Shown piece by piece: positions 5,744 to 6,106 of a stretch of DNA of 6,106 nucleotides (the stretch's first letter is position 1; each line of letters begins with the position of its first letter). Location of the stretch: contig CAMDGP010000138.1 in assembly GCA_945897765.1 (NCBI GenBank), positions 1-6,106 on the forward strand, in the 5' to 3' direction. The DNA comes from Chitinophaga pinensis. GTDB taxonomy: Bacteria > Bacteroidota > Bacteroidia > Flavobacteriales_D > Crocinitomicaceae. The position numbers and the translations under genes were made by a program. The notes under the pieces were generated by a model. The model searched no databases. It saw only the letters and a list, made by a program, of their open reading frames with translations, and was not told the origin of the DNA.

Positions 5744-6106
5744 TTAACTATTTTCTACAATTTGTATTTCTTCCTGCGATAAACCATATAACTCATATAC
5801 CATATGGTCAATTTCTTTATCAGTTTGGTCTATTTGGGTTTTTAATTCGAGTGCTTGTTTTTTATTCTCTTCAAATAATTCCATCCACTCAAACTCTTCT
5901 TTTTTTACTAGAATTTCAATATTGGAAGATTTAAGACATTTATTTAATTCAGTAATAAAATCTTTAAAATTTAAATCTGACCAATTAATAATTTTATCCG
6001 ACAACTGAATGTTGTTTTTTGTTATTTCAATAAACTTTAAAAAATCTCCTTCTATTTTGTTTAATGTGGCTAGTAATCTTTGTGATTTAATAGATAATTC
6101 TTTAAG
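5744..6106 (-). CDS. Type IIG (Eco57I-like) restriction-modification enzyme, C-terminal fragment
   Basis: The frame is open to the right edge, so the gene starts outside the window; 120 residues plus a TAA stop are visible. A TTG at 6002-6004 could be taken for a start, but the frame continues upstream in the same style (KSQRLLATLNKIEGDFLKFI), so it is an internal leucine. I recognise the end of large single-chain enzymes that combine an N6-adenine methyltransferase with a nuclease: a WSDLNFKDFITELN segment, a helix about 75-30 residues from the end (EWMELFEENKKQALELK), and the characteristic tail TDKEIDHMVYELYGLSQEE near the stop. This part belongs to the C-terminal target-recognition region, so the methylase (NPPY) and nuclease motifs are not visible and activity cannot be judged. 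It is the upstream partner of fic in a probable operon and is strongly AT-rich. Confidence 0.82.
   Translation of the reverse strand, partial: LKELSIKSQRLLATLNKIEGDFLKFIEITKNNIQLSDKIINWSDLNFKDFITELNKCLKSSNIEILVKKEEFEWMELFEENKKQALELKTQIDQTDKEIDHMVYELYGLSQEEIQIVENS

Noticed and set aside
5744..6004. A complete small 86-residue protein starting at the TTG at 6002-6004.
   Set aside because: The frame remains open to the window edge with protein-like sequence, and the visible part matches the known C-terminal tail of large type IIG enzymes, so it is a fragment of a bigger gene.

Overview
This window looks like chromosomal DNA of a Bacteroidota bacterium, most likely a member of the Flavobacteriia. 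The signs are an Mfd protein of that style, A-rich leaders without clear Shine-Dalgarno sequences, matches to the Bacteroidota promoter (TTTG, then TAnnTTTG), and a period-7 A/G-rich tract between genes. The assignment is from recognition, not from a database search.

Layout. Bases 1-137 lie downstream of mfd and carry a leftward promoter-like -7 box. Bases 138-3473 (minus) are a complete mfd gene, the transcription-repair coupling factor. Bases 3474-3764 are a divergent intergenic region with a heptanucleotide tract, a GC-rich palindrome that looks inserted into the tract, a second palindrome, and a promoter for the next gene. Bases 3765-4319 (plus) encode a small secreted protein of unknown function. 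Its signal peptide is visible only if translation begins at an ATA codon; the first ATG lies downstream of the signal peptide. Bases 4320-4633 separate two convergent genes and hold an array of AATCGAC motifs. Bases 4634-5725 (minus) encode a class II Fic protein with a C-terminal winged-helix-like region. Bases 5744-6106 (minus) are the C-terminal end of a large type IIG (Eco57I-like) restriction-modification enzyme that continues past the right edge.

How the parts relate. The restriction-modification gene and fic are 18 bases apart on the same strand and are probably one transcript, so the right third is the end of a defence-type operon. It is visibly more AT-rich than mfd, which fits an accessory region next to a core gene. 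The AATCGAC array lies exactly between the fic stop codon and the convergent secreted-protein gene. It may be a mobile-element end, an iteron-like binding array or a junction remnant; the sequence alone does not decide.

The best leads are the ATA-start secreted protein, the AATCGAC array with a roughly 71-base superperiod, the palindrome inserted in the heptad tract with a 5-base flanking duplication, and the restriction-modification/Fic pairing.
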